Positions 1 to 12,136 of a stretch of DNA of 60,000 nucleotides are shown in pieces; positions within the stretch are counted from its first letter, which is position 1; each line of letters opens with the position of its first letter. The DNA is taken from positions 19,656,001-19,716,000 of the forward strand of contig NC_079878.1 of assembly GCF_029227915.1 (NCBI RefSeq), written 5' to 3'. The notes beneath the pieces were generated by a model. That model saw nothing but the letters and a program-made list of their open reading frames with translations, ran no database searches and was not told the DNA's origin. The position numbers and the translations under genes are program-made. The DNA is from Hydractinia symbiolongicarpus. Its lineage: Eukaryota > Cnidaria > Hydrozoa > Anthoathecata > Hydractiniidae.

Positions 1-3000
1 AACTCAATAACCTAGATCCTAAAGAAATCAAAGTATAAAGAAATAAAAAAATTGTAATTGTTGCGGCTAGCTGAAATGGAAAATTTTGCAGAATAATTTT
101 TTGACCGATGTTTGACTGATTTCTAAAATTTCTGTGGAAAAGTTTTGCGGATTTTGCCCAAAGTTCTGCAAAAAAAGTTCCACAAAAATTTCTTCCACAG
201 ATAATGTATGCAAATTTTGAAAAGGCAGAAAAATCTTTTACAATCTATCGCAAAAAAGGCAGAGGTGGGAATAACAGGGAAGTTGGATAATAGAGTAAAT
301 ATATACAGTATACTTGATGCTTTTTTAAAGCTACATTTACATGTTTTTGTGCACATCAGGGAGAATTTTTATTCTAACCCCATTTATGTAAGTTACGACA
401 CACTTACATACAAATTAAGCTCGTTTGTCAGGTTTTTATGGAGCAAAATGTTTTGCTTGTAATATAATATAAGGGTCCTGTTCGATTTAGGATTCAAATT
501 TGAAAAATGTTTTTTAAATATTTGTGTACAAAACAAAATAGCGATTAATGAAGGACTTGTTATCTTAATACAAAAGTACACAGCCCTTTTCATAAAGTTC
601 ATAAAGAATATTATCAGAAAAATGCACTGTAGATTTGCCTGTCAAAGTTGGTAATTCTGATCTGCTGCTGATGTTGCATTTTAACGATGGTCATGTTAAA
701 TATAAGACAACACTTATTTTACGTTCTTTATGTGAAACTTTGTATCTAATTTAGTCTAGCTAGCAGCTAGCTACATGCAAATGTAGCTTAAACCGGTCAA
801 GCTTTCCTGAGAACTACTGCACCTTTTCGGCTATTAATCATCAGTTTCGGTTACCAAACTGTTAAGTGCTTGCTCACCTGATATTTGAAAAAAGGTAATG
901 GGTTTGATCCCTAACTACATCATATAAGGAAAGCCATTTTATAGTTGGGCAGAAAAGCTAGGAAATTGCGTCGCTTAAATAAGAGCTTTAAGGCGTGAGT
1001 ATACGAAAAAAAATTTTTACTACTCAATTATGTTCAAGGTTATAAATGATAGCCGACTCAAAGAGCAAATGATTTTCGTATGTAGTTAAAAGATTCTTTT
1101 GAAGTTTTTCTCCTATTTCCCATAAGGATATTTTCTTTTTCTTTTTTGTCTTCCGAAGTTGAATATAATTTACTGTGAAAAAACATGGCAAAACCAGTTT
1201 ATAAGTTAACAGCGAATAAAAATGTCCTATCGTCATAAAGCTTTTATATCATCAAAAAAAAGAAGAAAATCCAAAACAAAAATATTTGACTCGCCAGCTA
1301 AAAGAAGATTAAAGCAAAAGGTTTCTACTGCCGATCGCCAAGCTAGCACTAGTCGAAAATATTTGAAATAATATTTTTTTTCTAGAGTTTGTTTTTGTTT
1401 TACCCATACTCAACTGTGTATAATTGCGAATGTGAGCGAACACGTGCAGCATAAACGGAAGATGTGAGAAAAACCTGTTAACAAATAGTCGTTACCATAG
1501 TGATCAATTATTATGCAGAAGTATAAGATTTCTGTAAGAAACTTATAAGCTCTTTTTCACAGTGTTAAATTTTTAAGAGAGTATCACTTACGTTTTAAAT
1601 CTCTTTTACAAAACTATAAAGGATGTGGGGTGGAGAGCACGGTTAGCATGGGGAGGAATGTTTGATATAAAAACGCTTTTTTTTTTCTTTCTTGAGAATG
1701 AGTAGAACGCGAGTTATGATGAGTTTTCTGACAATTAAAGGTTAAAAATTTGTGAAAAAAAATTTAATACTAAATAACTCCAAAAGTAAAAAACCTTAAG
1801 AAAAATTAAAAAAGCGTTTTTAGATCAATGTCTTGTTATCACAAAAAAGCAAACAGCAAACCTGAGAAATTTGTAGTTTTGTATAAGAGATCGCATTTGT
1901 AGGAGAGAGGTCATTTTTTTTTCGTGTCTATTAAACCTTTAAATTTTATTTTTTCTTAATAATTTTTACACCATTATATAGGTAATCATATAGGCTTTCT
2001 AAAAATATATACATTAAATATATCAAAATAAAGTTTTGGTGAATTAAAAGCATTTTAATATATCACACCTTTTTTGTATACTCGCGCCTTAAACACTCTG
2101 AAGAATCGCAAATGTAAATCACTTTAACATAGCTAAGTAACAAACTAGCCAGCTTAAAATATACAGCATTTTTTTACCTGAGAAGTCTCATCGACCAAAC
2201 ATCCTGTTTTGCCAAAAATTGATTTGGAGTTTCAAACATATCAAGATGAACGATAACCTACTGTTTTGGGCAAGAAACTTTGGTCCGTGGGACCGGAAAC
2301 TCGAAGAACTTTGAGACAAAGCAACACAGGAAGCTACGACATCAGATTCTGACAATCTGACATCCTATTGGCTAAAAATTCAAATAACGCATTTCTATTG
2401 GCTTTTAAGAAATTAAAAATTTTCCAGGCTCAGGGTAAAATACTTTATTCTGGACACCGCGCGTCCAGGCTATAGTTGGTCCCTAGCTCTCTATCTTCCA
2501 AGGCGATTTTAAAGATTCCGCCTTACGCGGCGGAAATCAACAATTTTTTTTTAGGTTTTTTTCAAAAAATTCATGACAGATAGAAAAAAAAATCCTCTTT
2601 CCAATTACATATTTTAGGGCTGTTATATCCTTCACACCTTTGAAAAAATATGTGCAAAATGAATATTTTTTGTAAACATGCATGATATGGAGCTCCCGTA
2701 TAAAAATGCATAATATTTTTTAGATAGTTTACTTTCACTATCGAATTAAAAAATCAAAAATAATTCTGAGCGCGTGCACGCATATTCAGCATAAAGAAAA
2801 AGTTCGCATTTCTATCATCTTTCTGCATACTCAGTTCACACATTTTTATAACACTTACGAAAATCTTTTAAATTTTCGCATACATGCCTTTACATTTGTG
2901 GTCTCTTTTTCCAAAAGCTTCCTATTGGCTCATTGAAATTTTCGGTGATGGAAAGCTGAATAAATTATGCACAATATGTTCCCTGATTTTTCTGTATAAA

Positions 3001-6000
3001 TTACTGATTTAGCGAATTATGACGACAGAAAGAAAAAAATATGCATTTTTTTGAATGATTATATATAATTACAAATAATTTCATAACGAAGTTATTAGAA
3101 AGAAGAACAGGAACCTTTTTGAATTTAATTTATGCTCAATATGCAAAAACGAGAAGTCTGCGACCACGCGTTCGGAAAAAGAATCCATGTTAAAACGTAC
3201 GGTGAAAAAAAAATTGGTGTATTTCATTATATTTGCTTTCCTAAAGAGCAAGTTGTTTTTTTTACTGTTAGAAGAAAAATTGTTTCGTACTAAATATAGT
3301 ATACTATATGAAAATTTTTTTGGACGCAGCTATACTGCATTGACTAAATTTGAATCTATAAAATGTTTATAAAGTTGAGATATAAAGTTATGAAGATAAA
3401 AAATATATTCTTATATAGATGGATGAAGAAATAGTCATATACCACTATGGACGCCATCAAATGTCAGTAAGTCGGTTTTTTGCAACTATGTTTGATAACG
3501 TAGCTTGTAAAAGATCAAACTAAATTTAATCAGATGTAAAATCTTAATATTTCTCCTGTTAAAAAAGTTTCTTTTTAGATAACTTTCTAAGTAGTAGTAA
3601 AAGCACTTGGGATTTAAGTATTTTATGAAGAATTTCTTTGATGTGCAGTGGTGGTTTTCTTTCATTTTACATTGAGTAGTTGATAACATACTTAAAGTAA
3701 TCATTACGTTTATCCCGAAAATTTCAAAATCACGCATCAAATAACCTGCTACATTTGTCGTATACTAAAAAAACGACTAAAAATAATTTCTTTTTGTTCG
3801 TACTGTTTGGAAGGAATTATTTTCCGCCAGTTTTTGTAAATTTTGCGAAAGTAAGTTCCTGCGAAAGTTACAGGACACTCACTTTGCATGAAATTCGCAA
3901 AATTATTTTTCACGAAATTTTTAAAAACTTTTCTGGTTTAGCCAGTATATATAATAGCTACGGGAATTTTGGTTTCGCAGCAGTCATGCTTAACTTAGAA
4001 TTGTGAAAAAGAATGTATTCAAATTCTGTTGTCGCGGAATTCAAGAAATTCAATTCTCGCGAAATATTTGGGGAAAAACTTTTCATAACAACCTAGCTCT
4101 CCGGAGCGGTCCAATTGTGGCGTGGTTTCTGTGATTCGGCGTTTAGCATTTATCACTTCGAACTTTCAGAGTCAAAATTTCCATTACTTTTATTCCAACT
4201 TTTTGCATGTTTAATTTTATTTCTATTTTAATACCTCGGTAGCTTTGACGGATAGAGAATAAAATGCCTGCATTATAATTTAAAATAAACACACTGAAAT
4301 TGTCACCCGCATATTATGTCTATTCATAAGGCAGGTCTTAAAGTCAGAGACGTGGTCAGACAATATTCTGGAAATAAAATAACGTGCAGGACGTTTTCAT
4401 TTTCAAGATTTGTCCCTGATAGGTTTGGTTTGTTTACTTTAGATCGGTGAATGGATATGGCGTCACGTGAAATGCAAATACTCAAAAATTACACATCTTA
4501 TTGAAGTCTAACGTTTAACAGCAAAGTAAAAGCTTAGTGATGTTTCAGGATGGGAAGAGTATTACGTCCAAAAGGGATGAGAAGAAAGTGTTTATTGATT
4601 TGAAATTGTATGTGGTGTTGTTACGAGTTTGGTTCGAATGATTTTGTCACGGCTGAAATAATATTAGTATTATTGTTACGTAGCAAAACATACTTTAATT
4701 ATTTTGTACAAATTAGAACGGTTTTAACCTTATATTGCTGATAGCACCACAAGAAGAAATTTTTGTGGAACTTATTTTTGCGGAATTTATATTTGCGATT
4801 TTGCAAAATTAATTTCACAAAATGAAGCAAATGACAAATTTAAGTTCCAAAAATTTTTGAAATTCTTGAGGACAATAAAATATTCCAATTGCAAACTTTA
4901 GTTCTGCGTTTTCTTAGTAAGACCTATTTTTCGCAATAATAGGTTCCGTAAAAGTTCTTTCCAAAGTAAACTTAGGCACGTTATTTCCAAGTCATGATTT
5001 GTATCCTAACCACTTTATCTCGTATTGCACTAAAATTTGTTATATTTTTTAAGTGGGATTCTAAAATATATGAACTGTGATGTCTTTTACCCTATTAGAT
5101 AGTGGATGTGTTTGTCAGGCATTGTCGCAAAAAAATATACCTTCCGAAGGTGCAAAGTTAAATTTTCGAATTCGTGCGTACCTGTAAATACCTGTTAACC
5201 CTATTCGGTCAAGGAATTTAGACAATATTATGACCGGGGGTGGAAGATCACCCCCACACCCCTCTATAACTTTTGATAGGTTTTTTCAAATTGAATTAAA
5301 CATGATACCAATATAGTAAGGCATGGAAGGAAAAAATGACAGCAAAAAATTTTGTATTTTTCTGTGACATCATCGGAAGCTTGACATTTGTCCAAAACGC
5401 CACTATTTGCCTAAAATTTAATTACTTTAGTAACAACATAGTCATAAGATCTTTTTTTCTTATGACTATGTTGGAAATAAGGGAATTTATCATAAATAAA
5501 ATTTCACGATCACATATCTTGCAATAACTTTATTTGCTGTTAAAGAAAGAACTACATAAACCATGACTTAAATGGGAATAAAAATTTATTGAGTATATCA
5601 ATTACAATGATTCATGCTCGGTGTATATAATAAACTAGTTATCGCACTTTTTCCCAAAAAATATCGTCATATTTTTTCGTTTTTTAATTTTCGTATATTT
5701 CACCCGCCTACTCGTGAAATATGTAAATGAGAACATATAAAATTAGAAAATATTTCTGATATCTTTCTCGATATTCAGTCTGGTTTCTCCAAATCTGATT
5801 CGTTTTATTTTGTCTTACGAAAAAATCTGGATTTGTCAATACGCGGTTGTTAATCTGTGCACCTGTTATGGAACATTACTACTGGATCACCTTTTAAAAT
5901 GTCGAAATGCATTATGGTATACTGTATTAGTTCTCAGTTAAGTGACAAATCAATTTTAAAAATTTGAAAACGTTTTCAAAAAAGAGGAAGAAATTTAAAG

Positions 6001-6371
6001 TAAAATAAAATAAAAATAATAACAGAAAAATGAATAAAGCAAAAGTAAAACAAATTAAAATGAAATAAAATCAATGAACTAAGTAAAAAATCATTTCAAC
6101 AAAGATAGTTTGACATTAGTAGTTCTCTGTCAACATAAACACCAGCACATTGTTTTTCGTTGACTAAATCTTGTAAAAGCCTATGATTATTTAATATATT
6201 TTCTAACTTTACCTTTCCTCCAAACTGTTACGAGTTCTTCTGCATTAAAAGGGAGGGGAGCAAACTCATCTTTTCCCCTTTCTAACAATTTCGGCCGAGT
6301 CAGGGTGGTTTCATTGTGACTTCAAGGATATAATCAGCGGTTGAAAGTTCCTGTATTTATAACGTTGCCTT
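1..6371. other. Non-genic AT-rich stretch
   Basis: I see no credible coding region here: open frames are short, lack domains and are not framed by splice sites. Local structure includes two small GC-rich hairpins near 2450-2468 (ctggac/gtccag arms) and 2516-2535 (ttccgcc/ggcggaa arms). Related degenerate segments rich in ttgcgaaa and tttcgcgaa words lie near 115-205, 3830-4080 and 4760-4960, with a further one at 27220-27330, and probably belong to a decayed dispersed repeat family. Nothing else is supportable. Confidence 0.6.
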
Positions 6372-6442
6372 AATCTCGTTCCCAGGGCTTCTTTTTCTCT
6401 TTCTGATCAGAAAGGGAAAAAGAAGCTCTGGGGACGAGATTG
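6372..6442. mobile_element. 71-bp palindromic MITE with 10-bp target duplication
   Basis: The segment is an almost perfect inverted repeat with no spacer, centred on TGATCA: the left arm begins aatctcgttcccaggg and the right arm ends with its complement ctctggggacgagatt, with only a few mismatches in arms of about 35 bp. It is bounded on both sides by the identical 10-mer acgttgcctt (6362-6371 and 6443-6452), which reads as a target-site duplication. A 9-10 bp duplication is usual for Mutator-like elements, but no transposase is present and the superfamily is an inference. Confidence 0.75.
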
Positions 6443-7224
6443 ACGTTGCCTTTCTCAAACTTGAGCAATATTTTCAGATATAAGTTTGTATTAGAAAAAG
6501 CTTACCCACAACTTCGTCCTCGGGTCTTCTTCCGAAGATTGTCAGAAAGTTGAAAATACTTGGGGACGAGACTGATCTATATAAGCAGCTAGGAATAACT
6601 AAAAATGGATTCAAGAAATGTCTGTTTCTCTTCTACAATTACGTTTAACAGACAAGTTCAATCGCATAGGTTAAAGTCGATTCTACATTCTGTTTCAAAC
6701 CTGCTTGTTACCTGTAGAAAAATATACTAGAAATTACAATTCGGAAAAATCTTTTGGAATTGCCTCGTAGCTTCTTTGGTTCAGACAGGCAATGTGTATT
6801 GTAATATAGAGCAGTAGCCCTTCCATCAATTAAGTCATTTTCCAATAAGCATCCTTTGTAAAAATATTTCAGACAAAAAGACCATTTCCGATGGTTTATT
6901 TGGTAACACATTTTGTGCGTGTCGTAGCACAGCTTGGTTTTGATGTACCAACAATCAGCCTGGTTTCTTTTTATTCCACCAGATATAAACATTTTGTTTT
7001 CATTTTAGCAAAAAAAGTAAAATGGTAACCGTATATAGACATCAATAACTTTGTCCCTCGGACTTTTACCCCCTTTTTGACAAAGGTGCGGCGTAAAAGT
7101 GATTTTCTTGGGTACATGAATGGTAGAGGGTTTAAATAAGCATCAGAATAATCATGTAATTCCATAAACGTTCAAAAAATATTTAATACGTTATACAAAT
7201 AACTATCATTTCATAAGTAGACCC
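6443..7224. other. Intergenic stretch upstream of the otopetrin gene
   Basis: No gene recognised. A second decayed palindrome of the same sort (ends cgtcctcgggtcttct and ttggggacgagact) lies at about 6511-6577. The rest is AT-rich DNA leading to the putative promoter of the otopetrin gene. Confidence 0.5.
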
Positions 7225-7238
7225 GTTACCATGGCAAT
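7225..7238 (+). promoter_or_regulatory. RFX-type X-box upstream of otopetrin
   Basis: The sequence GTTACCATGGCAAT differs at one base from the palindromic RFX consensus GTTNCC-AT-GGNAAC. It sits about 190 bp before the otopetrin start codon, a usual distance for X-boxes. RFX factors drive ciliary and ciliated-sensory-cell genes in animals, so the site would fit expression of the channel in sensory cells. Binding is an inference. Confidence 0.45.
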
Positions 7239-7427
7239 GTTGTTTTCTATGAAATAATCACATGAGCAAGTGAAGCTTTCTGAGAAACGTGTGCTTGATG
7301 ACAGTTACTGTTTATTAGAGAGCGAAACTTTTATGAGTCGTGTGTGTTGATGTTGACAGCGCTTAAGTGATTATATTTGAGAATCTTTCATTCGTATAAA
7401 CGAAATATTTCAGTAAACAACGTGAAC

Positions 7428-8939
7428 ATGCCGGTAGCCGATGAAGAACCATTGGTTGTGCATGCTGGTACACAAAGTAGTCCTTCCAGTAGAGTTATGG
7501 TGTTAGGGATTGCTTTAATTATCCTACAAGTCAGTCTTACTCTAGGAATAGTCGTGTCAGAATATTTAAAAGCAAACGATAAAAATCACGACAAAGTTCA
7601 ACTTTTACTTTGTTTGTATATGGCCATGTGCATCTTATTCATTGTTATTTTACACTGGCGAAAGGAAATCAAAATTTTACCCGAAGAAGAGATTAGTCAT
7701 CATTCAAACGAGTACATGTTAGCTAGTGTTTACGTGTTTGGAAGTGGTACCATATTTCTTCGGATTTTCCAACTGTACAGTTATGTATTTTGCATAAATT
7801 CGCCCTATGATGTTGTGTATGCGGTGTTTTCGTTTATATTCGCCATCGTGCAGACCGTTTGTGTTCAAATGTATAAAGATACTTCTTTAAGTTACAATAT
7901 GCTGTTATATTTTACCATGTTCCTTTTCATTGGGACTGATATTTCCACATATGTAACGTATGTTCCATACGAGATGCAACTGGATCATTCTAATAACTTT
8001 GGTAACTGTACCTTAGAACACCCAGTGTCTATGTCAGCAATACAATGGGGTCATTATATGGTCCCTTTTGTTTCAGAGTTCAGCATCACATGTTGTGGTG
8101 TCATTGCTACAGTTATCAACAAAATTCAAATGTTCACACCAAGCGAAGAGGAATATTTTACTCCTTCGACAAGTCCTCATTCAACTCCAACGCCGATCGA
8201 AAGTGAGATGGAAGAGATACATGTCGTAGGGACAGTTAAAAAATTAAGAACGAATCGTCCAAAGGACGCAAATGGATACCTAGGGTTGATTATAGGAATC
8301 GTTCTTGGATTAGTAGTCACCACCTCTGCTATTTGCTGCCAAGATCGACGCAATCCCACGGACCACAATGGTCACTTGTGGTTCCACTACAGTGTGATGG
8401 TGTGCGTAAGTTTAATGCAGTACTATGCTTTCTACAAGTTTAAAGATTATATAAGAGATGTTACGTTGGAGATGAGACAGCTCCGGGCTGACGACATCTT
8501 ATTGTTTTTTACAGCCGTCGGTGTTCTTGTGTGGGATATTCTAGTAATCATATCCTGCTTCGAAAGTGTTAAAGATGACGATTATGCCACTCCTATTTTG
8601 TCAGTTACGACGAATTTGACGCAGGCTCTCTATGTTATTGGTCAAGTTTTTTTCTTGACACACTTTCAGCACATTGATGTTAAATTAAGAGATGAGTGGT
8701 TGAAGCAATATTTCTATTTCTTGACTATCACAAATTTACGATTTTGGGCTGTCGACTCTTTCATCGGTATCAAGACATCGTCCAGTAAGCTATTTCCGAT
8801 GAGCACAGAATTCTACCAATCGGCGTGGAGTTATGTCTCTTCATTTCTGTACGTGTTGGCGATATTTTTTCGATTTCATTCAGCTTCAATTTGTTTTGAA
8901 ATAACCACAAGCAAATTTGAAAAAGAGAAAAACGAATAA
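7428..8939 (+). CDS. Otopetrin-family proton channel, single exon
   Basis: The frame gives a 503-residue protein from the first ATG at 7428; the open frame extends 17 codons further upstream without an ATG, so 7428 is the natural start. About twelve hydrophobic segments can be drawn (near residues 23-45, 57-76, 95-118, 128-149, 157-178, 210-231, 284-304, 318-338, 355-377, 391-411, 428-447 and 466-487), the otopetrin count. Family-like motifs are PFVSEFS in the sixth segment (family PFxIEYS), DDILLFFTAVGV, and the C-terminal IFFRFHSASICFEI, which matches the otopetrin IFYRFHS signature closely. Otopetrins are plasma-membrane proton-selective channels used in sour sensing and pH responses. The cytosolic loop between the two six-helix halves (about 236-263) is acidic and rich in Ser/Thr-Pro. 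The gene has no intron, unlike the fragmented gene downstream. The length is at the short end for the family. Identity is confident; physiological role is not known. Confidence 0.92.
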   Translation: MPVADEEPLVVHAGTQSSPSSRVMVLGIALIILQVSLTLGIVVSEYLKANDKNHDKVQLLLCLYMAMCILFIVILHWRKEIKILPEEEISHHSNEYMLASVYVFGSGTIFLRIFQLYSYVFCINSPYDVVYAVFSFIFAIVQTVCVQMYKDTSLSYNMLLYFTMFLFIGTDISTYVTYVPYEMQLDHSNNFGNCTLEHPVSMSAIQWGHYMVPFVSEFSITCCGVIATVINKIQMFTPSEEEYFTPSTSPHSTPTPIESEMEEIHVVGTVKKLRTNRPKDANGYLGLIIGIVLGLVVTTSAICCQDRRNPTDHNGHLWFHYSVMVCVSLMQYYAFYKFKDYIRDVTLEMRQLRADDILLFFTAVGVLVWDILVIISCFESVKDDDYATPILSVTTNLTQALYVIGQVFFLTHFQHIDVKLRDEWLKQYFYFLTITNLRFWAVDSFIGIKTSSSKLFPMSTEFYQSAWSYVSSFLYVLAIFFRFHSASICFEITTSKFEKEKNE

Positions 8940-8955
8940 ATTTTTGACAACTTAT

Positions 8956-8961
8956 AATAAA
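8956..8961 (+). terminator. Poly(A) signal of the otopetrin gene
   Basis: A canonical AATAAA lies 17 bp after the otopetrin stop codon, implying a very short 3' UTR. Further A-rich sequence follows. Confidence 0.55.
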
Positions 8962-11445
8962 ACAATAATAACGTTAAAACACTTTTTTATATAAAAAAAA
9001 CTGGACACAAATTTAAAGAAATATTATATCAGAGCTTCTAAGATAAGGGGACACCTGGTGACAGGGTTGCGCAAGTTTTAACTTTTAATAAGCTGTGTTC
9101 ACGTTTTATAGTTCTTACATTCAGGTATGTTAATTTCTTAAAATCTCATTAGGTACTGGAATAATTAATGAATACCTTCTAAATAGCTAATCAAAATTTT
9201 ACGGCCATATATAGTACTACCCTACTTATTCCATTGCATGGATTACCGGTCATCTTTTATTGGGAAAAGAAGAACACTGGTTTTCTTGCGTATTATGTAT
9301 TACCCTCATCTGCCAGAGAACGGCACATTAGTCACGAAAATCTCGATAGGTTGTGTTCTTCTTACTTATATTAGTTTCACATGTTTACATTTAAACGCTA
9401 CAATTCTCATGAGCGTGAGTAAAGACGACGTCGCAGTTTTGTTTTTGAAATTTTAATACGCAAACAACAGTGATTATTTAGGTGATAACTAAAATTCTGA
9501 AAAATGACAGACAAAAAGTGGTACCTCACCGCATCCTCTTTCCCAGGGCCTCTTATTGACAGGGCTATCAAATTAATCATAAGGGCAAAATACACTGGAA
9601 ACAAGGTTGACCTACTCGGCAAAAAAGTTGGCAAAAGACGTCGGTAAACATTTGTATTAAAAAAAATACAATACTTGCACAGAATTTTTTATCACTATTT
9701 AGCGACTAAATTTTACAAACATTCCAATTTTTCCAACACGTTTTGCTGATCAAAATATTGAAAGAAATATTAAAAACCATTTTTTTATCAAAGCAAGTAA
9801 TATTTGAAATAAAAATGGATAATAAATCATTGTAGTATCTCAAAATATCCAAACGTTGTATCGATTTATTTGGTAACATTCTTCAAAAAATTAAGTTAGT
9901 AACAGAATTTAAAATATTAATCAGAGAGTAAAATGTTGGGTTTACCAACCGCTGCTGTACACCTTTTTGCGATAAACTTTATTCCCAGGATCTATACCGA
10001 CAAGCAGTGCAACATAGGCGCCAAAAATAGTCAAAAAGACCAAATATACTGGGTTCGAGGTTATTCTTTCATATAAAATTTTACGAAAGCGAAACTTTTT
10101 TTATTAATTGTGTCAGCGGAGTATATTAAAACTAGACATATCAATTATAAAGAAGCTATTCTACGCACTCAATTATGTCAGATTAAATCGATTATGTACG
10201 ACTAATCTTATACAAAAACTAATTTGGCAGAAACCCATTGTAAAAACTGGAATTAATTTTATGAGTAATCCATATGCAGTAAAGGTTTTCATATCACAAA
10301 ATGTCCTGTATATATACAATACTTTTAACGTTAATTCTTACAGCTAAAGAAATTTTCGTCTTCGCTAATAGTGAGTATGCGATTTTGTTCGTGTATGTAT
10401 GTCCTTACATGTCAAACTTGATTTACATCAATTGTTACGCAAAATATTTGTTTCCCGCCGTATCTGAATAGTTATGATATCTAAAATAGGTAAGCAGCTG
10501 TAATCTGAAAGAGTGTATCAAGCAATGTATGTCAATTTCTATAGTTAAAGTATCGTATTAATCACTAAATTGACATTCATGTGTATGTTCAGCGCTAAAA
10601 ATAAGCCCTGATTCACATTTCACCGCACTTCCACAACTTAAAGCTTACCTTCAACTTCATGTATTTTTGTATAAACCTTGCTGGTCATATATGAAGAAGT
10701 AACAGTTTTATATAGCACATGTGTAGTTGTCACTTTGCTTTGCAAACTAAGTTATCCCTTGAAAAAGCACACAATTCTTCACTAACCATTAAAAAATATA
10801 AGTTTACCTATCTCCGCGTTTTGTTCTAAAACTGTTAGAACGCTTAAGAACAAGAAGAAAGATAGAAGAAAGAGAGCGAACAATAAGAACCTTCTACGGA
10901 GCTTTTTATTCTTTCGCAAAAGACCCTGCGGACGAAGTTGTAATAAAATGATGTTACCACAAGTCCATTCTTGTTTACAAAAACTTCATTCATTTTAACA
11001 AGTGCAATAAGATGGTTGATGCAACAAATATCATGAAAGCAGGAAAAAGGAAGGGCCTGGGTAGAAAGCTGTCGCAGTAGAGATTACTACTGAACTTTGC
11101 TTGCACAATATTGTAATCTCATAGAAACAAGAAGAGTATTGCTAACATTTTAAATAAGCTTGCACAGACTAAACAAGGGGGATGCATTTTAACTTTTTTA
11201 TTACATAAAATCTAAAACTTGAACTCCTGGGACTACAAACTTATAACGATGACGTCACAAGGATCTCTCTGAAGATTCTTTTTACAATCAGGGAAAAAGA
11301 TGCTGTACGGGATAATATTTAACTAATGACGGATCTCTAGGGAAAGAATAAAGCCAGAGTAAAACAGTGTTATCGTATACTGTGAATAGATTTTTAACTT
11401 AATTTTAAATGGGAGATCAACTTTAACATATAGAATCCACGGTAA
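8962..11445. other. Intergenic stretch with decayed MITE-like ends
   Basis: No gene seen. Two similar segments, about 9535-9615 and 9980-10065, both start with ttcccagg and end with an actgg..caagg/cgaggtta type terminus. They look like decayed members of the same TCCCAGG-ended family as the palindrome at 6372-6442. A further fragment related to the sequence near 6505 occurs around 10915-10940. Confidence 0.4.
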
Positions 11446-11469
11446 CAGTAAATCTCCAAATAAACGCCC
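11446..11469 (+). repeat. Left terminal inverted repeat of the hAT element
   Basis: Starts cagtaaatctccaaataaac and is the inverse complement of 14997-15020 except for the second base. It is followed inward by repeated ggcgttta words up to about 11550. Confidence 0.85.
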
Positions 11470-12136
11470 GGGGAGTTTATTTAATTTCCCGAGTTTTGAG
11501 GGGGGGCGTTTATTAGAGGGAGGCGTTTAAAAGAGGGAGGCGTTTATTTAATTTCAGTTATATTTCTTTTACACAACAGTTAAAAAATCATCTTCTTCTT
11601 CATCTTCATCTAGAAGATTACCAGGATCATTCGCATCCTCGATGGACACCATTAGCCAACCATTCATCGTACATATCAGAAATAAACCCTTTAAACGGTT
11701 TATTCCAGTACACATCTGGGGACTGAATGTACACCCACCTGGAATTAGAGCACTTTCGACTTTCATTTTTTTCAATGAAACTCTTCCTTCTCTTGTATCA
11801 TCTATAAGCTATTACATAACAGTGGTTGACCCGTTTGCCAGTAGGGATTTATTAAGGGGTTGTAACCACGAATTTCGTTTTGGGGGGGGGGCAGCCTAGT
11901 TTCAGTGTCTAAGGAGGCCCCACCATGGTCGGGGCCGACGGACCAAGAAAATTTTTGAATTTTGAGTGCGCTAGATTGGCTAAAACAGCCTTTTTGAGAG
12001 TACTTTTTAAAGAAATTTAATCACTAGAAATCTCGAAAATAAAGGAAAATACAGACAATTGCTCCAGTTTTCTGAGTTTTTTTTTTAAATCAGGGAATAA
12101 ACGTTTACAAATTTCATGAACAAAAGACTAAAAATG

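Noticed and set aside
901-960. Possible tRNA B-box (ggtttgatccc)
   Set aside because: No matching A-box or cloverleaf could be drawn.
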